A model generated the notes under the pieces. It was not told the origin of the DNA. It was given only the letters and a program-made list of their open reading frames with translations, and searched no databases. The translations under genes were made by a program, and so were the position numbers. Below are positions 28,636 through 39,660 of a stretch of DNA of 64,000 nucleotides, one piece after another; positions within the stretch are counted from its first letter, which is position 1, and every line of letters begins with the position of its first letter. The stretch is taken from NCBI RefSeq assembly GCF_964020175.1, contig NZ_OZ026541.1:434001-498000 (forward strand), in the 5' to 3' direction. The stretch is from Candidatus Mesenet endosymbiont of Phosphuga atrata (lineage in GTDB: Bacteria > Pseudomonadota > Alphaproteobacteria > Rickettsiales > Anaplasmataceae).

Positions 28636-31600
28636 TTATGATTTATGGGTAAGATTCTGATTATGAGAGAAAGCCGTAGGATCAGTCATATTAGAGTGTA
28701 CTATATTAGTATATACGGAATAAGCTAAAGCAACAACGCTAAGAGCAATTAAAGCTGTTACACCTACAGCGACTGTGATATCAATGATATTTAGCTTTTT
28801 ACTAGGAACAAATTTCCTTAAACCTTCAGGAACAAAGTATGCTAAAGTTCCAGCTGTTCCTACAGCAATGAATACAAAGAAAGCATAATTTTCTTTTTCA
28901 GAAAACGCATCTTTTATACCTGCCTTTAGTTTTTGAAGGTTAGATTTATGGTTGTAAGCACTGTCGGCGGTGGAATAGTTGAGCTGACTTGTTACTTTAA
29001 TATTATTTTCTTTATAGCCTGATTGTTGACTACTGTGATTATGGGTACTACCATTACCTTGATTACAAAATGAATCGTTTAAATACTCTATATTTTGCAC
29101 ATTAGAGTTTTGTGGTTGAAATTGATTTTTAAAATTAATTACTTTATTTTTTACTTCTTTACACAAAGATATTACACTTTGAGCAGTACTTATAATAATA
29201 TCACTTCCATCTTCCTTTACACTGGTCATTTGTTCTAATTGCACTTCCCTTCTTTTTAACTCTTCTTCTTTCTCATCTAATTCTTTTTTTAGGCAATCAT
29301 GTGTTATGTTATGTATTTCTATTTCTAACTTTTCAAAACCATTTTGTATTTTATAATAGTGTAAAATTTTAGCACTATAGAAGATATTATATGCAAGATT
29401 CAGTATTTGTTTATATTGGTCTAAGGTTTGAGTTTGTTCTACATTAGCGTCTTTTTGCTTAATTAGATGTGTTATTTTAGATGTAAGATTGCAAAATAAA
29501 TCAGGAATACTTTTTTTTTGGATACTACTTGCGATTTTGTTTTGAAAATCTTGATCCTGGCCTTCCCACTCACTGAGCTTCTTACTAAGCTTATCGAATA
29601 GCTCAAGAACGTGCTTAAGTGTAACTTCATTTTCAACTTCTTCACTTTCTTCCTTACTTGTTGAAATACCAAGCATTAATCGCTCAAGTTCTTCAACATT
29701 CTTTTTTAAGATTCCTTGTAAGTCATTAGCATTTTTGTTAATGAAGAGGTATATCTTTGCAACCTCTCCATAACGTTGAACTGCATTTAAAGTACTATTT
29801 CCAATAGAGTCTATGACTTTTCTTTGTTCTACATCAAGATCTGGTTTTATATCTTTAAACTTTCTGACCTTCTCATCTGCAAACTTATTAAAGTTACTGA
29901 TATTATCATCTAAAGTAGCTTGTATAATAGACTCATCTATAGAAAGTTGATCATCTTGCTCTGCTTTTTGCTCTTTGCCACATTGTAAGGCATTTATTTT
30001 TTCTAGTAATTGCTTGCAAACGTGTTGTACTCTACGATGGACAAATTCGCATGCTTCTTTCAAACTTAGCTCTAGCGAAGTATAGTCATTTGCAGGTGTA
30101 ATCTTTACAAAGCATTCTTCTTGCCAATCTACATCATATTTTTCAGATTCAGCTTTTACTTCTATAATTTTTGTTTCCTCTTTTGCTTCAATTGCCTCTT
30201 CTTCTTGGAATTTATCGATGTGCTGGCTTAACAATTTATCTATATTGATGTCTATTGAATAGACTGAAAAATTTTCTTCTTTTTGAATTTGCTTTAAATT
30301 GTTAGAAATACGATCAAAGTTTTTTTGCAGTTCATTTTGCAAAAAGTCAATTGCTGAATTTTTGTCTAAAAGTCCACCGTTAATACTTAAGTTTTTTGGA
30401 TGAGTAATAACATATACGCATGATAGGTTATTACCTTCATAGAAAAAATTAGACAAATAACAGTGCATTGATGGATTGCTGGTGTTATCTAAAAATTCTT
30501 TTTTACATGACTCTAATGCAGATATACCATTTACTAAATGTTTAATATTTTCTAATCTATTGATTGCAATTTTTTGGACTTCAGTTTCCAGTTTTAAACT
30601 TACTTTTTTAGTGCAAAACAAATCTAAAACTTGCATATTCAATGATTTAGCAAGAGCGTTTAGTTGTGTAGAGATATTGTCATTTAAGTATTCTGTGTAG
30701 TATTTTACATTAAATAAATTATTAAATTTTGCTACAGTTTTATTAATTAAAGATCTTTCAATGGAGTAATTTTTTTTCCCATCAATTTCTATAAGAATAG
30801 AAAACTTATCTTCGTTTAAGAGCAGATCAAAAAAACTTATCAGGGAAATAATTTTATAAATTACAGCTCTATATATATGACCTGACTTCTTTTCTATTTG
30901 ATCTAAATCATTTTCAACTCTCACTTCAAAATTAAAATATATTTTTTCTCCTAAGCTCGACTTCTTTAATTGCAAATTTCTATCTTTATAATAAAGAGAA
31001 GAAGTAAAACAAGTAGCATTTTCGATTTTAATTCTACTATCTTCCTGGCCATTTTTTATCTCAATATCTTCACTAAATATCTTTTCTACTTTCTGTAAAT
31101 TGCTAATTTTAGCGTTTCCATTACAAGATGAATCATTAAAGAACAACAAAAAATCAACTAAGTTCTGCGAAAAAGGATTATCTAAATTATAGCTAAGAAG
31201 TGAATATTCATTTTCTTTATATTTAATCTTAAGCTGGCTTGTGTTATCTCTAAAAATACTACTTACTAATTCAACATCATTTTGTGTTGTAGTTAAGCAC
31301 AGTGTTGTCTCTTGCTGTTTAATGTTACCTTTATTATTTTTAATAGTTCTTTGAGCAAAAAACGGGTGTATGTTTAATTTATCTTGCGATTCAGCTACTG
31401 GATGGTCGCAATTAATTTTAATTTGTGGTTTTATTGCATCATTATTTGTTAATCCTTTAAAATTAGATATACAGTTTAATATGCCTTCCATATGCTGCAT
31501 ATTTATTTCACTTTCAGCAAAAGTAATTTCAACTTCTGTACTTTCATTGCTGCTAATTTGAAAGTTTAAATTATCTTTATTAATCTCAATAAATTCTATT

Positions 31601-32010
31601 TCTTCTTTTCCATTAATTAGATTGTGAACAACATTGATTGAACTTTTAACGGTATTTTTTGCTTTCTCAAGCCATCCTCCACTGCTTTTCTGCTGCTCTA
31701 GTTGTGTGCTTTCTATATATGCATCATTCTGCTTAATGTATCTTTTTACTATAAATGTTTCTTGACGATTTCCTATTCTTACCGATACATCTTTGTTTTT
31801 TCGATCGCTTGGTAAAACAAAAGCTGGGACAATATAAAGGTTTAATAATTCTGCAATTATATTTAAATCCTTACTACTCTGATTAAGACTGAATTTTACT
31901 CCTGTTATTTTGTCTTGAGGTCTTATATATTCTACTTTCTCAATGTTAAATATTTTACAAACGTTACTGCTCAATTCGTCTAAGTTTTTAACCTCTGCTG
32001 TATCATGCAT
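28636..32010 (-). CDS. very large hypothetical coiled-coil protein with two C-terminal membrane helices
   Basis: Not recognised. The 1124 residues are rich in Lys, Glu, Asn and Ile. The first ~600 look like a globular alpha/beta region of unknown type. From ~620 to ~960 there are long charged helices, including a strong coiled coil near residues 910-960 (KKELDEKEEELKRREVQLEQ). Two transmembrane helices follow at about 1043-1060 and 1076-1100, leaving a short polar tail, so most of the protein faces one side of the membrane. No signal peptide and no clear ribosome binding site at the ATG. Probably lineage-specific; function unknown. Confidence 0.7.
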   Translation of the reverse strand: MHDTAEVKNLDELSSNVCKIFNIEKVEYIRPQDKITGVKFSLNQSSKDLNIIAELLNLYIVPAFVLPSDRKNKDVSVRIGNRQETFIVKRYIKQNDAYIESTQLEQQKSSGGWLEKAKNTVKSSINVVHNLINGKEEIEFIEINKDNLNFQISSNESTEVEITFAESEINMQHMEGILNCISNFKGLTNNDAIKPQIKINCDHPVAESQDKLNIHPFFAQRTIKNNKGNIKQQETTLCLTTTQNDVELVSSIFRDNTSQLKIKYKENEYSLLSYNLDNPFSQNLVDFLLFFNDSSCNGNAKISNLQKVEKIFSEDIEIKNGQEDSRIKIENATCFTSSLYYKDRNLQLKKSSLGEKIYFNFEVRVENDLDQIEKKSGHIYRAVIYKIISLISFFDLLLNEDKFSILIEIDGKKNYSIERSLINKTVAKFNNLFNVKYYTEYLNDNISTQLNALAKSLNMQVLDLFCTKKVSLKLETEVQKIAINRLENIKHLVNGISALESCKKEFLDNTSNPSMHCYLSNFFYEGNNLSCVYVITHPKNLSINGGLLDKNSAIDFLQNELQKNFDRISNNLKQIQKEENFSVYSIDINIDKLLSQHIDKFQEEEAIEAKEETKIIEVKAESEKYDVDWQEECFVKITPANDYTSLELSLKEACEFVHRRVQHVCKQLLEKINALQCGKEQKAEQDDQLSIDESIIQATLDDNISNFNKFADEKVRKFKDIKPDLDVEQRKVIDSIGNSTLNAVQRYGEVAKIYLFINKNANDLQGILKKNVEELERLMLGISTSKEESEEVENEVTLKHVLELFDKLSKKLSEWEGQDQDFQNKIASSIQKKSIPDLFCNLTSKITHLIKQKDANVEQTQTLDQYKQILNLAYNIFYSAKILHYYKIQNGFEKLEIEIHNITHDCLKKELDEKEEELKRREVQLEQMTSVKEDGSDIIISTAQSVISLCKEVKNKVINFKNQFQPQNSNVQNIEYLNDSFCNQGNGSTHNHSSQQSGYKENNIKVTSQLNYSTADSAYNHKSNLQKLKAGIKDAFSEKENYAFFVFIAVGTAGTLAYFVPEGLRKFVPSKKLNIIDITVAVGVTALIALSVVALAYSVYTNIVHSNMTDPTAFSHNQNLTHKS

Positions 32011-32257
32011 TTAAAAATTATTTTTAATTATTTATTGTTGATAAATATAGCAAATTTATTAATATTATTCAATAATATATTCGTATAAAATTATGTTGTA
32101 AGATTAATATTTTGCTAATTGTAGTAAAGCTTTGCTTGGTAAAAAAGAAAATAGTTTTATTGAATAATCAGTCAGTTATTTTATACTTAGGAATGCTTTA
32201 AGTTGCTAATTTCATTAATTTGAATAGAATTATTCTATAAAAATTTTTTTTTGTAAT

Positions 32258-32779
32258 GTGAATAATGGAATGGTGTGCCTGGGTGTGGTTTTGTCGCCAC
32301 ATGGTATTAAAGGGGCAGTAAAAATAAAAATTTTTACAGAAAAACCAGAGAATATTGCTATTTATGGTGAATTAACTGATGGTAACAAAAGCTATACAAT
32401 ACAATCTGTATCTATAATAAATGATAATATTGTTATTGCGTATATTAAAGGTATTGACTCTCGTTGTGGTGCTGATCTTTTAAGAAATAGAAGGTTATAC
32501 ATATCAAGAGAAAGTTTGCCGATGTTAACAAATGAAGATGAATCTTATGTAGAAGATTTAATCGACTCTAAGGTGAAACTTATAGATGATACAGATTATG
32601 GTTATGTTAAAGCTGTGTACAATTTTGGTGCTGGTGATATAATTGAGATCTTAATAAAAGAATGTAATAAAGCAATCATGCTACCTTTTTCAAAAGAGAT
32701 ATTTATACATATAGATTCTAAACAAAAAATTATCACATTAGATTTGCCTGAATTTATTGATAAAAATGATTACATTTAA
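32258..32779 (+). CDS. rimM: 16S rRNA processing protein RimM
   Basis: Assembly factor that binds S19 and aids maturation of the 30S head. The 173-residue product has the N-terminal [19 protein letters not shown] block and the PRC-barrel part [29 protein letters not shown], ending in the LPFSKEI-type segment. GTG start at 32258; an ATG four codons downstream is possible. It overlaps trmD, giving the usual rimM-trmD-rplS order. Confidence 0.93.
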   Translation: MNNGMVCLGVVLSPHGIKGAVKIKIFTEKPENIAIYGELTDGNKSYTIQSVSIINDNIVIAYIKGIDSRCGADLLRNRRLYISRESLPMLTNEDESYVEDLIDSKVKLIDDTDYGYVKAVYNFGAGDIIEILIKECNKAIMLPFSKEIFIHIDSKQKIITLDLPEFIDKNDYI

Positions 32780-33467
32780 CGTATTGACTTTATTTCCTGA
32801 AATGTTTCCTGGGCCTTTAGATTATTCTCTTATTGGTCAAGCTTTGCGCAAAGGAATATGGAGTTTAGAGGCTAGAAATATTCGTTCTTTTGCAGACGAT
32901 AAACACGCAAGTGTTGATGATACGCCGTATGGTGGAGGGCAAGGCATGATTATGCGTGCTGATGTGGTAGGTAAAGCAGTAGATGATGTCTTATCCTTAA
33001 ATCAAGATACTAAGTTAATCTATGTAACACCATCTGGTAATAAGTTTGATGATAATGTTGCAAGGGAGTTATCTTGTCTTTCTAATATCACGATATTGTG
33101 TGGTCGTTATGAAGGTGTGGACCAAAGAATAGTTGACGCTTATCCTTTTTATGAGTTAAGTATAGGGGATTATATATTATCAGGAGGTGAGCTTGCTGCT
33201 ATGGTATTAATTGATGCTTGTGTGAGGCTTATTCCTGGAGTAGTGAAAAACAGCGATAGTGTTGCAAATGAGAGCTTTGCTGGCAATACACTTGAATATC
33301 CTCAATATACTAAACCTCGTCAGTGGAGAGGATATTCAGTTCCAGAAGTGTTGCTTTCTGGTAATCACGAAGCAATAAATAAATGGAGACAAGATAAAGC
33401 TTTATTCATTACAAAAGAGCGTCGTCCTGATTTGTTAAATAATTTAAATGGAGGTGAAAATGACTAA
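32766..33467 (+). CDS. trmD: tRNA (guanine-37-N1)-methyltransferase
   Basis: SAM-dependent SPOUT enzyme making m1G37, which prevents +1 frameshifting. Trefoil-knot motifs are visible: [20 protein letters not shown], and [16 protein letters not shown]. The C-terminal domain has [28 protein letters not shown] choose the ATG giving [14 protein letters not shown], the normal family start; a TTG nine bases earlier is less likely. It overlaps rimM by 14 bases and rplS by 8. Confidence 0.97.
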   Translation: MITFNVLTLFPEMFPGPLDYSLIGQALRKGIWSLEARNIRSFADDKHASVDDTPYGGGQGMIMRADVVGKAVDDVLSLNQDTKLIYVTPSGNKFDDNVARELSCLSNITILCGRYEGVDQRIVDAYPFYELSIGDYILSGGELAAMVLIDACVRLIPGVVKNSDSVANESFAGNTLEYPQYTKPRQWRGYSVPEVLLSGNHEAINKWRQDKALFITKERRPDLLNNLNGGEND

Positions 33468-33852
33468 CTTACTTGAGGAATTTAATCGTAAACAAATTCA
33501 AGCTATGGATAGAAAAATACCTGAATTTCGAGTTGGTGACACTTTGAAAGTTACAGCAAAAGTTGATGCTACAAGTGAGCGTACCCAAGTCTTTGAGGGG
33601 GTATGTATATCTAAAAGGAGAATGCGTAACCTTTCTTCTAATTTACATGCTTCTTTTTTTCTAAGAAAGGTGAGTTATGGGGAGAGTATAGTATCACAAT
33701 ACTTTGTTTATTCTCCTCTATTGGTATCAATAGAAGTTATAAGGCTAGGTAAAGTACGTAGAGCTAAGCTTTACTATCTTTGCGATTTATATGGAAAAGC
33801 AGCAAGAATTAAGGAGCGCAAAATACATATCAAAACGAGATCTACTGAGTAA
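33460..33852 (+). CDS. rplS: 50S ribosomal protein L19
   Basis: Sits at the 30S-50S interface. The start [12 protein letters not shown] is chosen because GGAGG lies seven bases upstream within the end of trmD; an earlier in-frame ATG would precede that site. Family segments: [34 protein letters not shown] and [11 protein letters not shown]. 130 residues. Confidence 0.96.
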   Translation: MTNLLEEFNRKQIQAMDRKIPEFRVGDTLKVTAKVDATSERTQVFEGVCISKRRMRNLSSNLHASFFLRKVSYGESIVSQYFVYSPLLVSIEVIRLGKVRRAKLYYLCDLYGKAARIKERKIHIKTRSTE

Positions 33853-33856
33853 TAAT

Positions 33857-34414
33857 GTGACAAATGCACCAAAATTTCGTATTGGTATAGGATATGATGT
33901 GCATAGATTTATTGCACTTGAGGATGGCATGGATAGTTGCGAAATTAAAATTTGTGGAGTGCCTGTAAAGCATGATATGGAGATAGAAGCACATTCTGAT
34001 GGTGATGTTGGGATTCATGCAGTTGTTGATGCAATGCTTGGAGCTATGGCACTTGGGGATATAGGACAGCATTTCCCCCCTACAGATCTAAAATGGAAGG
34101 ATAAAGATTCTAGTCATTTTTTAGAATTTGCTGTTAAGCAGGTAAGAGATAAAGGTTATTTTGTATCTAATGCTGATATTATCATTGTATGTGAAAGACC
34201 TAAAATAAGTCAATATAGAGATAATATGAAAAAACGTATGTCAGAGCTTTTACAAATAAATAATAACCTTGTTAGTATAAAAGCAACTACTACAGAAAAA
34301 TTAGATGATATAGGACGCCACAAAGGCATAGCTGCATATGCTATTGTACAGGTGCAGCGTATAAATTGGTTTTATTTTTTTTTCAATTGTTGTTTTCAAC
34401 GATTGGTAAGGTAA
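33857..34414 (+). CDS. ispF: 2-C-methyl-D-erythritol 2,4-cyclodiphosphate synthase
   Basis: Fifth enzyme of the MEP isoprenoid pathway. The zinc-binding start is [11 protein letters not shown], followed by [30 protein letters not shown] and the C-terminal [21 protein letters not shown]. The GTG at 33857, four bases after the rplS stop, is the best start; an earlier in-frame start would put ~22 residues inside rplS. The natural C-terminus is near VQVQRI, but the frame continues about 15 more residues into the convergent dcd gene, an overlap of 32 bases. Confidence 0.93.
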   Translation: MTNAPKFRIGIGYDVHRFIALEDGMDSCEIKICGVPVKHDMEIEAHSDGDVGIHAVVDAMLGAMALGDIGQHFPPTDLKWKDKDSSHFLEFAVKQVRDKGYFVSNADIIIVCERPKISQYRDNMKKRMSELLQINNNLVSIKATTTEKLDDIGRHKGIAAYAIVQVQRINWFYFFFNCCFQRLVR

Positions 34415-34949
34415 TATCTTGTTGTTTCATGTATTTCCCATTTATTTCATCATATGATTTTTCACATTCATCATTAGCTTTTAAGAAAATAAACTGACAT
34501 GCACCTTCGTTTGCATATATCTTAGCTGGAAGTGGTGTTGTATTAGAAAATTCTAAAGTTACATACCCTTCCCATCCTGGTTCAAGAGGGGTAACATTTA
34601 CTACTATCCCACACCTAGCATAAGTTGATTTACCAACGCAAATAACTAAAATATCTCTGGGTATACGAAAATACTCAATGGTTTTTGCTAAAACAAAACT
34701 ATTTGGTGGAATTATACATATGTCATCTTGTTTGTCAATGAAATTTCCTGAAGAGAAATTTTTAGGATCAATAATAGTTGAGTTTATATTTGTAAATATT
34801 TTAAATTTATTATCTATTCTTGCATCATAACCGTAAGAAGAAAGTCCATAAGAGATAACACCTTTACTGTTTTTATAATCAACAAAAGGCTCTATCATAT
34901 TAGATTTTTTAACTTTAGTTTTTATCCATTTATCAGGCATTATAGCCAT
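34383..34949 (-). CDS. dcd: dCTP deaminase
   Basis: Converts dCTP to dUTP for dTTP synthesis. 188 residues, trimeric dUTPase-like fold: [57 protein letters not shown] (catalytic Glu in the EPGWEG segment), [18 protein letters not shown]. It converges on ispF with overlapping 3' ends. Confidence 0.97.
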   Translation of the reverse strand: MAIMPDKWIKTKVKKSNMIEPFVDYKNSKGVISYGLSSYGYDARIDNKFKIFTNINSTIIDPKNFSSGNFIDKQDDICIIPPNSFVLAKTIEYFRIPRDILVICVGKSTYARCGIVVNVTPLEPGWEGYVTLEFSNTTPLPAKIYANEGACQFIFLKANDECEKSYDEINGKYMKQQDITLPIVENNN

Positions 34950-35072
34950 GAGATTACTCTATTAAATTCATCAAGTAATTATTAAATGAAGTGCTAAAAA
35001 TGTAAAGGTTTTTTAAATTTTCGGATAGCTTAATGATGTTACAAGGTATATTAAAATAATTTTATTTTTATG

Positions 35073-35101
35073 TTGACTATTGATATTTATTATTTTATCT
35101 T
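35073..35101 (+). promoter_or_regulatory. candidate promoter of the str/S10 ribosomal-protein supercluster
   Basis: TTGACT, a 17-bp spacer, then TATCTT, ending about 30 bases before the rpsL start codon. It is the best sigma-70 match in the dcd-rpsL gap and well placed to drive the long downstream gene run. Confidence 0.5.
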
Positions 35102-35131
35102 TTGGTTTGTAATGCTGTTATTTAAGTTTTT

Positions 35132-35518
35132 ATGCCGACGATAAATCAATTAATACGGAAGGGTAGGTCGTCTTTTTGTCGTACAAATAGAGTTTTAGCC
35201 CTTTGCGGCAGTCCTCAGAGAAGGGGAGTGTGTGTGAAAGTGTATACAACTACTCCCAGAAAACCTAACTCAGCGCTACGTAAAGTGGCGAAAGTGAGAG
35301 TTAAAAGGAGCAGTGGGGAGTATTATGAGGTGCTTGCATATATTCCTGGCGAAGGGCATAATTTGCAGGAGCATTCTGTTGTCTTAATGTGTGGTGGTGG
35401 TGTAAGGGATTTACCTGGTGTACGTTATCGCATTATAAGGGGTGCTTTAGATTTAGCTGGTGTGCAAAATCGCAAGAAATCTCGTTCAAGATATGGTGTT
35501 AAGAAATCTGGCAAATGA
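35132..35518 (+). CDS. rpsL: 30S ribosomal protein S12
   Basis: Decoding-centre protein. Conserved text: [20 protein letters not shown] and [12 protein letters not shown], then [14 protein letters not shown] and [17 protein letters not shown]. At the two lysine positions where streptomycin-resistance mutations arise in other bacteria (Lys43 in TTPKKPNS and Lys88 in VKDLPGVRY, M. tuberculosis numbering), this protein has Arg (residues 43 and 92; a four-residue insertion shifts the second). First gene of the str part of the cluster, six bases before rpsG. Confidence 0.98.
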   Translation: MPTINQLIRKGRSSFCRTNRVLALCGSPQRRGVCVKVYTTTPRKPNSALRKVAKVRVKRSSGEYYEVLAYIPGEGHNLQEHSVVLMCGGGVRDLPGVRYRIIRGALDLAGVQNRKKSRSRYGVKKSGK

Positions 35519-35524
35519 GGTTAT

Positions 35525-36001
35525 ATGTCGCGTGGTTATAATAAAATAAAAAAGAGGATTATTCTTCCAGATGTACGCTATCATAGTATTTTAGTTACAT
35601 GTTTTATTAATAAATTTATGAAATGTGGAAAAAAATCTATAGCTGAAAAGATTATTTATGAAGCTCTATCTCTTGCTGAAAAAAAACTTGGAGAGGATGC
35701 GTTACTGATTTTTAATAATGCGGTTAAGAACGTTACTCCTACTTTAGAAGCACGTTCTCGTCGTGTAGGTGGTGCAACTTATCAAGTTCCGATTGAAGTT
35801 AGAAAAGAGCGGGCTATTTCTTTAGCGTTGAGGTGGATTATTAAGGCAGTTAGGGCTGCAAGAAAAAGCAAAAATACTGCTTATTATTTATATATTGAGT
35901 TAGTTAATGCTTATAATAAGCGTGGTGAAGCGTTTAAAATATGTGAAGATAAATATAAGGCAGCTATGTCATATAGGGTTTATTCTCATCTTAATTTTTA
36001 A
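35525..36001 (+). CDS. rpsG: 30S ribosomal protein S7
   Basis: Primary 16S rRNA-binding protein that nucleates 30S head assembly. 158 residues. The sequence [27 protein letters not shown] is characteristic, as is the early [16 protein letters not shown] after a TGAGGT ribosome site. Confidence 0.98.
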   Translation: MSRGYNKIKKRIILPDVRYHSILVTCFINKFMKCGKKSIAEKIIYEALSLAEKKLGEDALLIFNNAVKNVTPTLEARSRRVGGATYQVPIEVRKERAISLALRWIIKAVRAARKSKNTAYYLYIELVNAYNKRGEAFKICEDKYKAAMSYRVYSHLNF

Positions 36002-36016
36002 CTTTGTATAGGTTTT

Positions 36017-38110
36017 ATGGCTACTAAATTTTCTGCAGTTGATGAATTTAATATATCAAAGTATAGAAATATAGGGATAATGGCTCATATAGATGCTGGA
36101 AAGACTACTACAACAGAGCGTATATTATTTTATACTGGTAAGGAAGATAGAATTGGAGAGGTGCATGATGGCGCTGCTTCTATGGATTGGATGGAGCAAG
36201 AAAAGGAGCGTGGAATAACTATTACGTCTGCTGCAACTACTTGTTTTTGGGAAGGTTATCGTATTAATATTATTGATACTCCAGGCCATGTTGATTTTAC
36301 AATTGAAGTTGAAAGGTCTTTGCGTGTTTTAGATGGTGCTGTTGCTGTTTTTGACGGTGTAGCAGGAGTTGAGCCGCAATCAGAAACTGTCTGGCGTCAA
36401 GCTGATAAGTATAACGTTCCTCGTATTTGTTTTATCAATAAAATGGATAGGGTTGGGGCAGATTTTGATAAATGTGTCAATATGATAAATGAGAAGCTTG
36501 GTGCTAATCCATTAATCATTCAACTACCTATTGGTAAAGAAAAGGATTTTGTAGGTATAATAGATTTGATTTTTATGAGGTCTGTGCTGTGGAAGAATGA
36601 AACATTAGGTGCTGAATTTTATTATGATAAAATACCGGATGATATGCTTGAGATAACAGAAAGATATCGAGAATTGATACTAGATAAAGCTTCTAAAATT
36701 GATAATAAAATAGAAGATTTGTATTACAATGATCAAGATATTTCTCCTGATTTATTGATAGGTAGTATTAGAAAGGGTACTATAAATGGTGATTTTGTTC
36801 CTGTATTATGTGGTTCAGCTTTTAAAAATAAGGGGGTTCAGCCTCTTTTAGATGCAGTAGTTAATTTTTTACCTTCTCCTCTTGACATTAAGATAATAGA
36901 AGGAAATAATCCAAAAGATCCGGAACAGATAATTGAAGTTAAGCCATCAGTTAATGAAAAGCTTGTTGCTTTAGCTTTTAAAATAATGACTGATAAGTTT
37001 GTTGGTAGTTTGACTTTTATACGTATTTATTCTGGTGTGCTCAAATCTAAGTTTACTATTTTAAATTCTAGAAAAAATAGTACAGAATCAATAGGTAGAA
37101 TGTTGCTCATGCATGCTAATAACAGAGAAGATATAACTGAAGCATGTGCTGGTGATATAGTTGCTTTGGTAGGATTAAAAAATACTACAACTGGCGATAC
37201 TTTATGTTCTTCTGATTTTCCTATAGTTTTAGAGTGTATGGATTTTCCCGAGCCAGTTATGGAGATAGCTGTAGAGTCTAAATCTACAGCAGATCAAGAG
37301 AAGTTAGGTTTGGCTTTAAATAGATTGGTTGCAGAAGATCCTTCTCTTAAAAGAATTGTAAATCCTGAAAGTGGTCAGACTATTTTAAAAGGAATGGGAG
37401 AACTTCATCTTGAGATTATTGTAGATAGAATAAAACGCGAATTTAACGTCGAAGTAAATGTTGGTTCTCCTCAAGTTGCATATAGGGAAGCTATAACAAA
37501 AGTAGTTGAGATTGATTATACTCATAAAAAACAAACTGGTGGTGCTGGACAGTTTGCAAAAGTTAAGATATTATTTGAGCCTCTTGAACGAGGAGATGGA
37601 TTTCAATTTGAAAGTAAAATTACAGGAGGTAGTGTCCCAAAAGAATATATACCTAGTGTACAGAGTGGATTAGAGATTATAAAAGAAAATGGTATCATAG
37701 CTGGGTTTCCTGTAATTGATTTTAAGGCTACTCTTCTTGATGGTGCATTTCACGATGTTGATTCAAGTACTTTAGCTTTTGAACTTGCTGCTAAAGGAGC
37801 TTTTAAGGAGATGTCAAGTAAGGCGGCTCCAAAATTATTAGAACCTATAATGAAAGTAGAAGTAATAACTCCCGAAGAATATATGGGTAATATTATGGGA
37901 GATATAGGTAGTAGGAGAGGGCAAATTTCAAGTTCGGAAACACATAATAATACTGTGGTTATCTTGGCATTAATTCCTTTATCTAGTATGTTTGGATATG
38001 TAAATGTTTTGCGTTCTATTTCTCAAGGTAGAGCACAGTATAATATGAATTTCTCTGGGTATGATGAAGTGCCAGAGCATATAATAAATGAATTGAAGTT
38101 AAATATTTGA
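36017..38110 (+). CDS. fusA: elongation factor G
   Basis: GTPase driving ribosomal translocation. 697 residues, full length: P-loop [15 protein letters not shown], switch [38 protein letters not shown], and domains II-V including [21 protein letters not shown] and GSRRGQI. Lies in the classical rpsL-rpsG-fusA-tuf order. Confidence 0.98.
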   Translation: MATKFSAVDEFNISKYRNIGIMAHIDAGKTTTTERILFYTGKEDRIGEVHDGAASMDWMEQEKERGITITSAATTCFWEGYRINIIDTPGHVDFTIEVERSLRVLDGAVAVFDGVAGVEPQSETVWRQADKYNVPRICFINKMDRVGADFDKCVNMINEKLGANPLIIQLPIGKEKDFVGIIDLIFMRSVLWKNETLGAEFYYDKIPDDMLEITERYRELILDKASKIDNKIEDLYYNDQDISPDLLIGSIRKGTINGDFVPVLCGSAFKNKGVQPLLDAVVNFLPSPLDIKIIEGNNPKDPEQIIEVKPSVNEKLVALAFKIMTDKFVGSLTFIRIYSGVLKSKFTILNSRKNSTESIGRMLLMHANNREDITEACAGDIVALVGLKNTTTGDTLCSSDFPIVLECMDFPEPVMEIAVESKSTADQEKLGLALNRLVAEDPSLKRIVNPESGQTILKGMGELHLEIIVDRIKREFNVEVNVGSPQVAYREAITKVVEIDYTHKKQTGGAGQFAKVKILFEPLERGDGFQFESKITGGSVPKEYIPSVQSGLEIIKENGIIAGFPVIDFKATLLDGAFHDVDSSTLAFELAAKGAFKEMSSKAAPKLLEPIMKVEVITPEEYMGNIMGDIGSRRGQISSSETHNNTVVILALIPLSSMFGYVNVLRSISQGRAQYNMNFSGYDEVPEHIINELKLNI

Positions 38111-38126
38111 AATTTTTGAGGCACAC

Positions 38127-39311
38127 ATGAGTGAAGTAGAGAAGAGGAAATGTCATATAAACACAGGGACGATAGGGCATGTTGACCATGGGAAGACGAC
38201 GTTAACAGCAGCGATTACAAAAGTGTTAGCAAGCAAAGGGCAAGCTAAAGCTATAGGGTATGATCAAATTGATAAAGCGCCAGAAGAGAAGGAGAGAGGG
38301 ATAACTATTTCAACTGCGCATGTTGAATATGAAACGGAGAGTAGGCATTATGCGCATATAGATTGTCCTGGTCATGCTGATTATGTAAAAAACATGATAG
38401 TTGGTGCTGCACAGATGGATGTAGCAGTCCTTTTGGTATCTGCGGTTGATGGTCCTATGCCACAAACAAGAGAGCATGTATTGCTTTCAAGGCAAGTAGG
38501 AATAGAGCATATCATAGTTTTTTGCAATAAAGTTGATGTTGCAGATCAAGATATGATAGAGTTAGTAGAGATGGAGGTTAGGGAGTTACTAAATAAATAT
38601 GGTTATAGTGGTGATGATGTTATAATAATAAAAGGTTCTGCACTTAAAGCATTAGAAGGCGATGAAAGTGAATTAGGTGAAGGTGCGATATTAAAATTAA
38701 TGGAAGAATTAGATAAAATTCCTGAGCCTATAAGAGATTTAGATAAGACATTTTTAATGCCAATAGAGGATGTATTTACAATACCTGGACGTGGCACAGT
38801 AGTAACAGGTTGTATTGAGCGTGGTACGATAAAAGAAGGTGATGAGATAGAAGTAATTGGACTTAGAGAAGTACAGAAGACAGTTTGTACAGGTGTTGAG
38901 ATGTTTAAAAAGAAGTTAGGACGTGGAAAAGCTGGTGATAATGTTGGTATTCTGTTGCGTGGTATAAAGAGAGAAGATGTAGAAAGGGGACAAGTTTTAG
39001 CGAAACCTGGTACAGTTATGCCACATAAGAAGTTCAAGGCTGAAATATATGTATTAAAAGCAGAAGAAGGAGGCCGTAAAACACCATTTGGGTCACATTA
39101 TCAGCCACAATTTTATTTTAGAACAACTGATGTAACTAGTAACATGAAAATTTTAGACGGTAAGGAAATTGTAATGCCTGGAGATCAGGTAAGTATGGAA
39201 GTAGAATTGCAGAATCCTTGTGGAATAGCAATGGATAAGGGATTGAGGTTTGCAATAAGAGAAGGTGGTAAGACTATCGGTTCTGGTATCGTTAATGATA
39301 TTTTAGTGTAG
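38127..39311 (+). CDS. tuf: elongation factor Tu
   Basis: Delivers aminoacyl-tRNA to the ribosome. 394 residues. GTPase motifs [22 protein letters not shown] and NKVD ([10 protein letters not shown]); domain [16 protein letters not shown]-terminal FRTTDVT. Codon use differs from its neighbours: many ACG, GGG, GCG and AGG codons at the start of the gene against T-ending codons in fusA and the ribosomal genes. That would fit gene conversion with a second tuf copy elsewhere, which is inference. Confidence 0.98.
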   Translation: MSEVEKRKCHINTGTIGHVDHGKTTLTAAITKVLASKGQAKAIGYDQIDKAPEEKERGITISTAHVEYETESRHYAHIDCPGHADYVKNMIVGAAQMDVAVLLVSAVDGPMPQTREHVLLSRQVGIEHIIVFCNKVDVADQDMIELVEMEVRELLNKYGYSGDDVIIIKGSALKALEGDESELGEGAILKLMEELDKIPEPIRDLDKTFLMPIEDVFTIPGRGTVVTGCIERGTIKEGDEIEVIGLREVQKTVCTGVEMFKKKLGRGKAGDNVGILLRGIKREDVERGQVLAKPGTVMPHKKFKAEIYVLKAEEGGRKTPFGSHYQPQFYFRTTDVTSNMKILDGKEIVMPGDQVSMEVELQNPCGIAMDKGLRFAIREGGKTIGSGIVNDILV

Positions 39312-39318
39312 GTTTTTA

Positions 39319-39660
39319 ATGGCAAATACAGATAAAAGTCAAGTATATATTATTATTAGAGCTTTTGATAGTAAGTGTTTAGAGCGAAATGTAGTTAAAT
39401 TAGTTTTGAGTTTTAAAAAACTTGGGATTAAATTCAAAGGTCCAATCTACTTTCCAACTAAGCGTGAAAATTTTACTTTTAAACGTAGCCCTCATATTGA
39501 TAAGAAATCACAAGAGCAGTATAAAAAAGATGAATTTAAGCGTCTGATTCTATTAAGTAGCTTTGATTTTAATAATGCTTTACAAAGATTAGATGATGAT
39601 TTGTCTTTGTCAAGTGGTGTAGAAGTGAGTTTTAAAACTAAGGATAAAAATAATGAATAG
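39319..39660 (+). CDS. rpsJ: 30S ribosomal protein S10
   Basis: Head protein of the 30S subunit and, in other bacteria, NusB partner in antitermination. 113 residues; VYIIIRAFDSKCLE start region and the GPIYFPTKRENFTFKRSPHI loop (usual form GP-x-PLPT) with DKKSQEQYK. Begins the S10 operon seven bases after tuf; its end overlaps the rplC start (ATGAATAG). Confidence 0.96.
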   Translation: MANTDKSQVYIIIRAFDSKCLERNVVKLVLSFKKLGIKFKGPIYFPTKRENFTFKRSPHIDKKSQEQYKKDEFKRLILLSSFDFNNALQRLDDDLSLSSGVEVSFKTKDKNNE

